Program-made: the position numbers and the translations under genes
Part shown: positions 44,201 to 51,100 of the stretch, piece after piece
Numbering within the stretch: position 1 is the stretch's first letter
How the letters are laid out: each line of letters starts with the position of its first letter
Assembly (NCBI GenBank): GCA_017847835.1
Contig: JAGASH010000004.1
Span: 1-64,000 of the forward strand
Reading direction: 5' to 3'
Length of the DNA stretch: 64,000 nt
From: Oscillospiraceae bacterium
GTDB lineage: Bacteria; Bacillota; Clostridia; Oscillospirales; Ruminococcaceae
Notes under the pieces: generated by a model
What the model saw: the letters and a program-made list of their open reading frames with translations, nothing else
What the model was told of the DNA's origin: nothing
The model's database searches: none

Positions 44201-45545
44201 AAGCCGCCGCTTTTTCTCTGAACTGCTCGACTATCGTTTTCGGCTCGCCGTAATCGTATTCGGTTTGATTGAATTTGTCGATAACTTCACACGCGGATTT
44301 GTCGGCAAGCTCGATATCGTCAAGGCGCTCCTTAACAAGAAATTCCTTTGCCGCAAACACAAAAGCGTTCGCCATAATTTTGATGAATTCCTCGCTGTAG
44401 CTGTCGGCACGATAGGATATTTCAAGGGAAAACTCTCCCTTCCCCGTTTCGCAAAGCTCAAAAATAAGCGCGGTTCTTTCGATATGTCCGCTGTCGTAAA
44501 TTCGCTCGGTTTTTATGTCAAGCCCGCGCGCCATTTCATATTCGTGCAGTCTGCCCTGAAAAGCAAAATTTATCGCATTTGTTATTCCGTAATCCGCAAA
44601 CGCGTCCGAAAGCTCATAAATGCTATGCTCACGGCTTTGCGTCAGTTGGTCGTTGAGCTGTTTCAAAAAATCCTTGACCGAGCTTTTCCCGTCAAGCTGC
44701 GTGACAAACGGAAGCATTTTTACAAGCGAAGCGATTGTGCCGCAGTTTTTTTCGTTTCTGGAACTGAAGGTTGACGAAATAACCGACTCGCTGCTGTAAT
44801 TATATTTCGCGATAAGGAAGCCCATTATCGCGGTAAAATACGCCGTTGTGGAAATGCCGACGCTGTGTCTGAACTGCGAAAATGCGTTATGTTCGATTTC
44901 AAAGTTCTTGATAAAACGTCCCTGCTCGGGCGCTTTTTCGTAAACATCGGGCGCAGGCAGACAATCCGGCTCGCAGCCGTTGAGAAGCCCGTCAAAGTAT
45001 TGCTTTGCCGCAGTGAAGGTTTCGCTGTTTCGGAGAGCGTATTCTTCCTCCGAAAAGTCAGTGATATCGTATTCCTCGGGAGGAATTTCCCCGCCGTTAT
45101 ACGCAGTCCCGATATCCTCCGAGAGCTTATGATGCGCAGTGCCGTCAATTATGATATGATGAATGTCGGTGAAGAAATAGTCGCCGTTGGGTGTTTTGTA
45201 TATTTCAAAGCGGGAAAGCACATCTCTTGTGAGGTCAAACGGACGAACGATTTTTTCCCTTATCCGAGCAAATTCCTCCGCACCGACCGAAATCACCTTA
45301 ATCTCGGCAGGCTTGTCGGTATCAAATGAAAGCGCGATATCCCCGTTTTCGTCCGTTACGATAACCGAGTTCAAAATCGGGTGAGCAGCGACGGCTTTTC
45401 TTGTCGCGTCAATCAGCCTGTCGATATCAACATTTTCGCCGATTTTCCCGATAAAAGGCAGATTGTACAGCGTTGACTCCGCGTCATTTATGCAATCGGC
45501 GTAAAGTCCAAGCTGCGCGTGTGTTAATTTCGAATGTTTAACCAT
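38256..45545 (-). CDS. Two-module NRPS with terminal reductase (C-A-T-C-A-T-R)
   Basis: 2429 residues from the ATG at 45545 (AAAGGA upstream). C1 (1-430, HHIIIDG at about 130); A1 (430-920, YTSGSTGVPKG at about 585); T1 (930-1000, LGITSLS); C2 (1015-1440, HHIIFDG at about 1146); A2 (1460-1940, YTSGSTGKPKG at about 1605); T2 (1955-2025, IGGTSLS); reductase R (2065-2429, LTGATGFLGIHV at about 2071 and catalytic YVRTK at about 2231). The C domain before the first A suggests N-acylation of the first residue; R releases an aldehyde using NAD(P)H. Gut Clostridia NRPSs of this kind are known to make dipeptide aldehydes that can cyclise to pyrazinones. Substrates are uncertain; by eye the A1 code reads about DAMFTGAIF and A2 about DFMCYLGVS. 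Confidence 0.93.
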   Translation of the reverse strand: MVKHSKLTHAQLGLYADCINDAESTLYNLPFIGKIGENVDIDRLIDATRKAVAAHPILNSVIVTDENGDIALSFDTDKPAEIKVISVGAEEFARIREKIVRPFDLTRDVLSRFEIYKTPNGDYFFTDIHHIIIDGTAHHKLSEDIGTAYNGGEIPPEEYDITDFSEEEYALRNSETFTAAKQYFDGLLNGCEPDCLPAPDVYEKAPEQGRFIKNFEIEHNAFSQFRHSVGISTTAYFTAIMGFLIAKYNYSSESVISSTFSSRNEKNCGTIASLVKMLPFVTQLDGKSSVKDFLKQLNDQLTQSREHSIYELSDAFADYGITNAINFAFQGRLHEYEMARGLDIKTERIYDSGHIERTALIFELCETGKGEFSLEISYRADSYSEEFIKIMANAFVFAAKEFLVKERLDDIELADKSACEVIDKFNQTEYDYGEPKTIVEQFREKAAAFPEHIAVVSGETKLTYKQLDEITDNLAHYLREKGIDREKTVGVLIDRSEYMVICALGVLKACGAYMPLDPTYPPERLNLMMNDSGAEILITTPALSSVIDDNFSGVRIMTEEIPALPKCSAKLPTPDCKDLFIMLYTSGSTGVPKGVMLEHGNLAAFCAWFKRSYKMDENSKTAAYASYGFDACMMDMYPPLTVAGTLYIIPEEMRLDILGIQDYLNKNCITNIFMTTQLGRQFALLDGTKTLKTLTVGGEKLVPLDVPDYALYNAYGPTECTIFITIYHVESKCKEIPIGRPLDNVKLYVVDKNGKMLPPGMAGELWAAGPQVARGYLNRPEKTAEVFTKNPFCDDERYSRVYHTGDVVRYLNDGNIQFIGRRDHQVKIRGFRIELTEVEEVIRRFPSITDATVAAYDNPAGGKYIAAFVCSDEKIDIKALENFIRAEKPPYMVPAVTMQLDAIPYNQNLKVNKRALPKPEFSPAKEESAGDRPLTLLEEKISAIAEKSVGVKITDISSPLTSLGITSLSAISLVTHIDKELGVSLSVKKILGGYSLIDIENEIISELFSRTVSEEKTAACDKYPITQTQFGVYSECVMNPEQTTYNIPTTYVLDKKTGAQRLADAISKVIDAHSPLKCTIAPDENGDIFMSPHPEKAAGVSVLNGSESDAEEYGRSFVQPFDFSKELYRITVFETEKNIFLFTDFHHIIFDGTSLGIFLRDLDSVLAGKELDGERKTIFDIALEEKRALSSREFTDAKSYYDSLLKGCPDCTLPSPDRNEETETAGFECISRPELSAADVKSFCENHGITPNAFFLAAAGLLLGKYAYSDDVCLTTVYNGRNDVNTENSFGMFVKTLPLRCFPDIENKTVDYILETGKQLLANMSNDLFSFAQISRSYGISAEYMIVYQGEGFGVGELDGRPVTELNRSLETAKSDISTDVWIRDGIFVFETEYRANKYSREFIERYTDMLATAAKSMLTAQTLGEVNITSAEQLDLVNSFNDTDYPVELVSVNRLFEKHALEKPELTAVIANSEKLTYSELNSLANRLAHGLIDLGVQLDDIVGVVLDRTKEVYVCEYGILKAGGAFLPLSNEYPDDRIDFCLTDAECHFVITSEAIKADRAELFSDEKPYKAITVEQLCSTENDSNPVLEIPTNSLAYCIYTSGSTGKPKGVMIEHANLCNFVDANEKNDETKNLVYPEKVMLSVAAISFDFSIMESFIPLSNGMTVCMANEDEIHNPMLLCKLMEENSVEIMCGTPSFIMNIVDIPNIKRALRNIKAYDLGAEAFPGALYDKLMAINPAAIIVNGYGPTETTVSCISKIITSSKNITIGRPAANVKAYVMDSAKHVLPVGVSGELVIGGTGVGRGYMKLPEKTAQVFFEFNGERAYRSGDLVRYNSDGEIEFFGRLDNQVKLRGLRVELGEIETVMNEFEGVLVSKVIVRNNGSEDYLAGFFTADRAIDTAELTGFMKSKLTAYMVPAALMQLDEMPLTVNGKIDKNRFPETTLAAAVREYTAPETALEKELCEKFADILGLERVGALDSFFEIGGTSLSATKVVMFALTKGYNIVYKDVFDNPTPRGLAAFIDGGVRMNTESNSDEFDYSALNSVLGENIFEKVDEVKPAELGNIVLTGATGFLGIHVLKEFIDSYDGKVYCLVRKGRHETCEKRLKNMLGYYFNTVFDELFGSRIFCIEGDITDKNSLKAVAQTDANTVINCAACVKHFASDDILERVNVGGVKNLIEMCIESGKRLIQISTTSVAGEGGIEDADRFIHENELFFGQKIDNEYVRTKFLAERAVLEARVKRGLDGKIIRVGNLMSRLSDGEFQINFITNSFMRSLKAYRIMKLFPVNALEAFAEFSPIDSTAAAVLKLAASESKFCVFHAFNDHVIRMADVIYSLRGYGFDIEITDAERFSEALSEAAKDESMADAVLGLVAYESGEEKAVVQLGASNRFTINVLYRLGFKWPMIDNDYLVSAIKALDTLGFFG

Positions 45546-45566
45546 TTTAATTCGTCCTTTCAAAAC

Positions 45567-46226
45567 CTAAACCAACGATATCACCGCGGCATTGTCCGAA
45601 AACTCCCCGCACAAGCCGCAAACGGCATATTTGAAGCCGTCGTCAAGCGAGTATTCCTTGAAGAAATATCTCTGCGAATTAACGCTCTGCCGAACCGAGA
45701 TTTCTCCTCCCTCAAGCTTGATGCAGAAGCTGTCAAACGGCATCAGGACACCGTTTCCGACCGCTTTCGCAAAGCTCTCCTTCAATGTCCACAAACGAAA
45801 AAACATATCCTGTTTTTCGAATTTTGTCGGCAATTTTTGCAGCAGCTCAAATTCATCGCGATAAAAAAAACGCCTTGCAATTTCAAGGTCAACCTCGCCG
45901 ACTTTTTCTGCGTCAACACCGATTTCCCGCTCGGAAACCGCGCAAACAACCGTATTGTCCGAGTGCGAGAGATTAAAAAATAAGCTGTTGTCGGTGAGAA
46001 AAGGCTTGCCGTTTTTGCCGTATTTTAAGGAAAAGCTCTCAATCCCGCAGTCGGAAAGCGCCCGTTTCAGCAGGATTTCCGCGCCTATTGAAAGCATTTT
46101 ATCCCGTTTTTGAACAAGGCTGTCAATCTTTCGCCGACGCTCCTCGGAAACCGCATTGTAAAGTGCCTCATAGATATTTTCATCGTGCAGAACATCTGTT
46201 CGTGCAATATAAACTTTATTTTCCAT
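45567..46226 (-). CDS. Sfp-type 4'-phosphopantetheinyl transferase
   Basis: 219 residues from the ATG at 46226; the upstream TTG is possible. The two signature blocks are complete: REIGVDAEKV (about 105, Mg-binding Asp and Glu) and LWTLKESFAKAVG (about 148). KYGKNGKPFL and FFNLSHSDN are the coenzyme A-binding parts. It loads phosphopantetheine on the two carrier domains of the NRPS that follows 21 bp downstream, and is the first gene of the three-gene NRPS operon. Confidence 0.93.
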   Translation of the reverse strand: MENKVYIARTDVLHDENIYEALYNAVSEERRRKIDSLVQKRDKMLSIGAEILLKRALSDCGIESFSLKYGKNGKPFLTDNSLFFNLSHSDNTVVCAVSEREIGVDAEKVGEVDLEIARRFFYRDEFELLQKLPTKFEKQDMFFRLWTLKESFAKAVGNGVLMPFDSFCIKLEGGEISVRQSVNSQRYFFKEYSLDDGFKYAVCGLCGEFSDNAAVISLV

Positions 46227-46268
46227 TTTTACCAAATATTCTCTTACTTGACCGTAAATTCCCTTTTA

Positions 46269-46297
46269 ATTATACCATTTTCCTGCTCATAAGTCAA
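46269..46297 (-). promoter_or_regulatory. Promoter of the NRPS operon
   Basis: Minus-strand TTGACT and TATAAT, 17-bp spacer, about 43 nt before the PPTase start. Confidence 0.85.
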
Positions 46298-46334
46298 CAA
46301 AAATTTGAAAATCAACAAAATTTTGCTGCAAAAA

Positions 46335-46409
46335 AGCCCGAACACAAAAACGCCCGGGCTGAATTTTTACGAATTATTCCGAGTACAATTCATCAAAATT
46401 GTCTTTCGT
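46335..46409 (-). pseudogene. Remnant of an LRR-protein 3' end with its terminator
   Basis: Minus-strand codons KDNFDELYSE-stop (46374-46406) mirror the EDNYSELYTE end of the LRR protein at 31435. The AGCCCG...CGGGCT hairpin (46335-46360) corresponds to that gene's terminator. Only the last dozen codons survive. Confidence 0.7.
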
Positions 46410-46469
46410 TTTCATTATACCAAAAACTGCGTTTTTTTGAATACGGCTTGAGTTGTTTTGGTAATCAGC

Positions 46470-47477
46470 TCAACCTATGGAATTTTTACGCTCAACCATT
46501 TTTTCCATTCCGCTGCCCGTCACATTTTCAATCATTATCCGAAAACCCAAGCCTTGATAAAACGGCTCTTTACCTTTTTCGGCGCGGAGGTCTATGCAGA
46601 CTTTCTGATTATCTTTCAGCGTGCTTTTGATATAGTTTTCCGAAAACCGATAAAGAAGCGTTCCAATCATCTGCCCTTGGTACTTCTCGTGCACAATAAA
46701 ATCCTTCATAAACCAGTGCATACCGAAATCACCGAGCCAGTTGATTGTAGCCACGGCGTTTTCCTTGTGGCGCACAACAAAAGACTTCGTGCTTTTTTTG
46801 ATTGCCAAGTCCATCTGTTCGATTGAAGGACAATTCCACCCGACAGATTTAAACAGCTCGACAAACTCCTCAACCTTCAAATCCTGACCGATTGTATAAT
46901 ATTCAATATCCAGCGACCTTAAAATATTCCGCTCTCTTATTCTGCGTTCTTCCAGACATTTGATATAACCGTCATAACCGCAAAGATTGTTCTGTTTGCC
47001 GTAGCCTTGCGAGACGTGATAATCAATCACCGCATTCAGCCAATCGTTTCCGCGCTCGTCAAGCACGCTGTCAATCGCGAGCTTTACATTTGGTTGGTCT
47101 ATGTAAATGATGATAGGCTTCAGCGGCTTTATTATTTCCGCAATTTCTGCAATATAATTACGCGAATCTTCCTCCGACATACCAAACCTCATCATCGTTT
47201 CACACATCGGATTTTGCAGAAAAATGCAGTTGAACACATAAATTGTGTCCTTGTCGGCGCTTTGCACAAAGGACTGCCACTTGTCAAGAATTCTCTCCCG
47301 CTCCGTTTCAAAATCGGGAAAATCATAGTCGGCGTAATCGGCAGGGTGCTCGGGAACACCCTCGTCAACGCAGACTACCTTTTTGTTTTTTCTGTTCAGC
47401 TCATCGGCAATCATAGCCGCAGTCGTGCTTTTTCCGCTTCCCGGAAGTCCTTCTACTATAATCAAATTTGTTTTCAT
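46470..47477 (-). CDS. P-loop kinase-like domain fused to GNAT acetyltransferase
   Basis: 335 residues. Residues 1-195 form a P-loop NTPase of the kinase/adenylate-kinase type: LIIVEGLPGSGKSTTAAMIA (about 5-24), VVCVDEG and IIIYIDQPNV. Residues about 200-335 look like a GNAT acetyltransferase: VVRHKENAVATINWLG, FIVHEKYQGQMIGTLLYR (acetyl-CoA loop) and EPFYQGLGFRI. AGGAGAT precedes the ATG. Such pairings are uncommon; the domains may modify the same small molecule, for example an antibiotic or nucleoside. Single-gene cassette with the standard junction promoter, and half-sigma B lies upstream of it. Confidence 0.75.
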   Translation of the reverse strand: MKTNLIIVEGLPGSGKSTTAAMIADELNRKNKKVVCVDEGVPEHPADYADYDFPDFETERERILDKWQSFVQSADKDTIYVFNCIFLQNPMCETMMRFGMSEEDSRNYIAEIAEIIKPLKPIIIYIDQPNVKLAIDSVLDERGNDWLNAVIDYHVSQGYGKQNNLCGYDGYIKCLEERRIRERNILRSLDIEYYTIGQDLKVEEFVELFKSVGWNCPSIEQMDLAIKKSTKSFVVRHKENAVATINWLGDFGMHWFMKDFIVHEKYQGQMIGTLLYRFSENYIKSTLKDNQKVCIDLRAEKGKEPFYQGLGFRIMIENVTGSGMEKMVERKNSIG

Positions 47478-47514
47478 AAAAATCTCCTAAAAATCCCGTT
47501 TTATTATTGAATTC

Positions 47515-47543
47515 ATTATACCACAATCAATCAATAATTGCAA
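47515..47543 (-). promoter_or_regulatory. Promoter of P-loop/GNAT cassette
   Basis: Minus-strand TTGCAA and TATAAT, 17-bp spacer, TGTGG before the -10. Confidence 0.8.
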
Positions 47544-47548
47544 CACAA

Positions 47549-47582
47549 AAATGCCGCCTTTATATTTCAAAAGACGGCATTT
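47549..47582 (-). terminator. Junction hairpin J5 behind half-sigma B
   Basis: AAATGCCGCCTTT pairs with AAAGACGGCATTT (one G-U), 1 bp after the half-sigma stop. Confidence 0.8.
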
Positions 47583-47583
47583 G

Positions 47584-47946
47584 TCACCTTTGTTCAAACC
47601 GCGCCCGAAGCTTCTCCAGCGCCCTTTTCTCAATCCGAGAAATGTACGACCGCGAGATACCGAGCTTTTTTGCAATCTCTTTTTGCGTCATCGGTCTGCA
47701 CACCGAGCCGTCCACGTCCGCGACACCGTACCGCTTGCAGATAATTTCCCGCTCACGCTCGTCAAGTTCTTCAATAATAAAGCGATAGAGCCGCTCCGAG
47801 TCGATTTTAAGTTCGGCAATTTGTTCTACGTTTATGTTGCTCGAAATTATGTCCTCAATCGTGAGCGCATTTCCCTCGGAGTCGCTTTCGATAGGCTCGC
47901 TGATGTAAAGCTCGGTTTGCTTGTGCTTCATCTTGCGGAAGTACAT
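47584..47946 (-). CDS. Half-sigma gene B: C-terminal half of a SigK-family sigma factor
   Basis: 120 residues, same span as copy A and differing from it at about four positions (for example FIIEEL for FILEEL, GVADVD for GVANVD, C-terminal EQR for ERV), although the DNA differs at dozens of mostly third-codon positions. Upstream the frame reads CFLNDVIANQIK before a stop codon. No ribosome site. The region 4.2 helix-turn-helix is complete. It could act as a DNA-binding protein if translated, or be a silent cassette. Confidence 0.8.
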   Translation of the reverse strand: MYFRKMKHKQTELYISEPIESDSEGNALTIEDIISSNINVEQIAELKIDSERLYRFIIEELDEREREIICKRYGVADVDGSVCRPMTQKEIAKKLGISRSYISRIEKRALEKLRARFEQR

Positions 47947-48117
47947 TTTTATTTGATTAGCAATAACATCGTTGAGGAAACATTTCTTTTAACGCACATC
48001 ACGGCAACAATTCCGTATGACAATGTTTTTTACACTAATAACGCTAATCCATTAGTTGAAGCACTTACATTTATGCCTCCACCCTGCTATTCGAGTTGTA
48101 TCTCTACCGCAGCCGCG
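47947..48117. other. Intergenic, half-sigma 5' boundary then unassigned
   Basis: 47947-47983 is the shared 5' boundary of the half-sigma repeat. The following 130 bases contain no gene or signal that I can support. Confidence 0.4.
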
Positions 48118-48149
48118 CAAAAAACGGGTGTACATTTCTGCACACCCGT
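48118..48149 (-). terminator. Terminator of dockerin protein gene
   Basis: ACGGGTGT (48124-48131) pairs with ACACCCGT (48142-48149); minus-strand T-run follows. Confidence 0.85.
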
Positions 48150-48156
48150 TTGGATT

Positions 48157-51100
48157 TTATAAAAGCCCAACTGACTTCTTCAGTATAAGCAGCGCGTCTT
48201 TTGCGTTGATAAAGCCGTCGTTGTTCAAATCCGAAACGAGCGGGTTTTTGCCTTTTTCAAGACCGACCGAGTCTTTCAGAACCGAAAGAGCGTCCTTGGC
48301 ATTTGTGATACCGTCGTTGTCCATATCGCCGGGTCTGTCGCTGAGCTCACACAACATGGCAACATAATTGCCATTTTCGGTGACGTCGGGCAGGATAACC
48401 TTGCCGTCCTCGCCGAGCTTTGAGCAGGTGACAAACATCAGCTTGCCGTCAACATTCTCGTAGAGGTTCGCGAACTTACCTGCGTGACTTGACTTGAACG
48501 CGATTTCAAGACTTGTCGGGATATTCGTGTTGTTAATCCTGAACTGAGTTCCCTCGACGCCGCGCAAACCGTTGGATTTTGTGCTTGTTGTCTTTACGAA
48601 TGTGAGGTCAGCCGCCGCGGGAGTGTTAATCTTTGAGCCGTCAACAACCCAGCTAAATACGCTGTCAATAGCGAAAGTAACCTTGTTGTCCTTATCTGCT
48701 ATTGACTTTATAACATCAACGGGAACCGTGGTGCTGCCGTTAAGCTCGATTGTTGCCTCGGAGCCGGTTGTGAGCTTTCCGAGGTCTGCCGCAACGTCGC
48801 TCCAGCTCTTTGCAGAGCCGCCGATTGAGGGGTTGGTTGTTGTCGGGGTAGTGGGTCGGTAGCTTCCGCCGCCGGAAGAACCACCCGAACCGCCTGTGCC
48901 GCCCGAGGACTTTCTCTGTACGGTAAGAGTGCCGTTTTGAACCGTGTAGATGTATTTTTCATCTTCGGTTTTGTTGAATTTTACGGTAATTTTGTAAGTT
49001 CCAGCCGTGCTTGTATTGTCTGTTTCGCAAGAAAGTTCGGGACTAACTCCAAGACTTTCTCCGTCCGCAAGACCTGTTACCGTATAATCAAGCGTTGCAG
49101 GGAAATCACCGCCAACCTTGACCGTGTAGCTGTTTGCCTTGATTGTAACAGCCGCCTTGTTAACCTTTACCACAACCGCCTTGATAGCTTTCGCATAATC
49201 ATCGTTTGCTGCCGCTGTGACTTCAACGATTGCCGTGCCTGCTTTCAGAGCCGTGATTGTGCCGTCATCGGCTACTTTGATAACGTCCTTGCCTGTCTTA
49301 ACCTCATAGGAAAGCGCTCCGTCACCGCTTGTCGCTGCGGTTATCTTCTTGCCTGCGTTGCCGTAGGTCAGCGTTACGTCAGCCGCTGTGATTGTCTGAA
49401 TTTCCTTATCGGTAATGGTAAGAGTGCCGTTTACATAAGCGAATGTGTAGTTTGTGCTGTTCTCCGCACCCGATACTGTAATTGTGTGTGTGCCTGCTGT
49501 GTTGATGTCTGCCGCATTGCAGGAGATTGTCACATCAATCGGGAGAGTATCGTTGTTTACAAGACCTGTTACTGTATACTTGTATGTGGGGAGTGCAGAG
49601 CCGACCTTTATTGTGTAGCTTTCTGCGGTAATAGTCGCAGCCGCCTTGCCGATAGAAGCCGAAACAGTTTGTGCAACACTGTCATTCACATTGTCGTTGC
49701 CCTGTACCTTATAATATACGGTGTAAGTTCCGGCATTTGTGCCTTTGGGGATAGCTGTCGAATACTCGCCGTTCTCGTTAAGAGAATAAACCAGCGTTCC
49801 AAAGTTGGTAGAGCCTGCCGAGATAAGCTCCTTCGCCGTGCCGTTGTAAACAAGACCTGTTTTCGCTGTGAGAGCGGTTACGTTGGGAGTTGCCTTGAAT
49901 ATCTTGAAATAACGCGTTTGTTCGTCGAATGTGTAGTTGCCGCCCGACTTTGCCGTGATTGTAACGGTTGCCACGCCTGCGTTGATGTTGTTGGTAACCG
50001 TAATGGTGTAGTCCTTATCCTCAACGAGAACAGTTTCGCCGTCCTTAACCGTAACGTTAGGCGTAATCGCCGAGCCTGTGTAGGTGTGTGTTCCCGAACC
50101 CTCAACCGTGGGGGTTATTGCCTTTGCGGTTATCTCAGCGGGAACGGAAACTGTTGTATTGCCGAGCTTGTAGTTCGCATTTCCTGTGAGGGAAATCGTA
50201 ACGTCAACGGAGTAGTTTGTGCCGACATCTGCGGAAGAATATTCGCCGATAGTATCAGCGTTTATCGTCACGCTGTCGTTTCCGACAAGACCGTCCACTT
50301 TGAAATCACCGTCGTTGCCTGTGCCTGCGTCTGTTGTACCGTCATATACCTTTGATACCTTGAAATCGCCTGCGGAAACGGTAAGCTCTTTCTTTGCCAC
50401 ATCAACAGTACCCGTTGCTACAACGTGGTCTGTGTATGTCTTTCCGCCGATTGTGCCGTTGAAAAGCACCTCGTAGGTCTGACTTCCCGCATTGGGTGAG
50501 CCTGTTACATCAAGGGAAAAGCCTGTTGTGACAGTTTCATCAAGAAGAACGGCTTTCAGTCCGTCTTTAAGTGTGAGAATATCTGCCCAAGTATCGCCGT
50601 AGGTCGGGTTTGCCTTTACGGTAACGGCGTTTTCGGCTGTTGCGTCATCGTTGCCAACCTTGAATACGACATCGTAAATATAAAACGAAATATCACCCTT
50701 TACATTATTGTAATTTTTCCAATCATTCGGTGTAAATTCATATCGGCAAAAAACTCCGCTGCTTGATAACGTTTTTAGATATTCAACTAGTTGGTCATAA
50801 TCACGTTCGCCGTATTTTACTCCTCCGCCAAGCGGCTGTCCGTCAACGCCTGTGAAAACAGGCTCGGTAAATGTTCCAACTCCGCGCACAACGTTTATAT
50901 TGCGGAATGTATCACCGCCAGGGGTAGCCTTGCCGATAGAAGCCGAAACAGTTTTTGCGTCAACATCACTCACATTGTCGTTACCCTGTACCTTATAATA
51001 TACGGTGTAACTGTCTGCTTTTGTTGCCGTGGGAATGTCCTCGGAGTAGGTAGTATCGTCAAGGCTGTAAAGCAGCGTGCCAAAGTCGGTAGAGCCTGCC

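Noticed and set aside
36414..45384. Several plus-strand frames of 100-360 codons inside the NRPS operon (for example 36414-37502, 42825-43628)
   Set aside because: They lie opposite the MATE and NRPS coding sequences, have no ribosome sites or recognisable domains, and arise from codon bias of the real genes.
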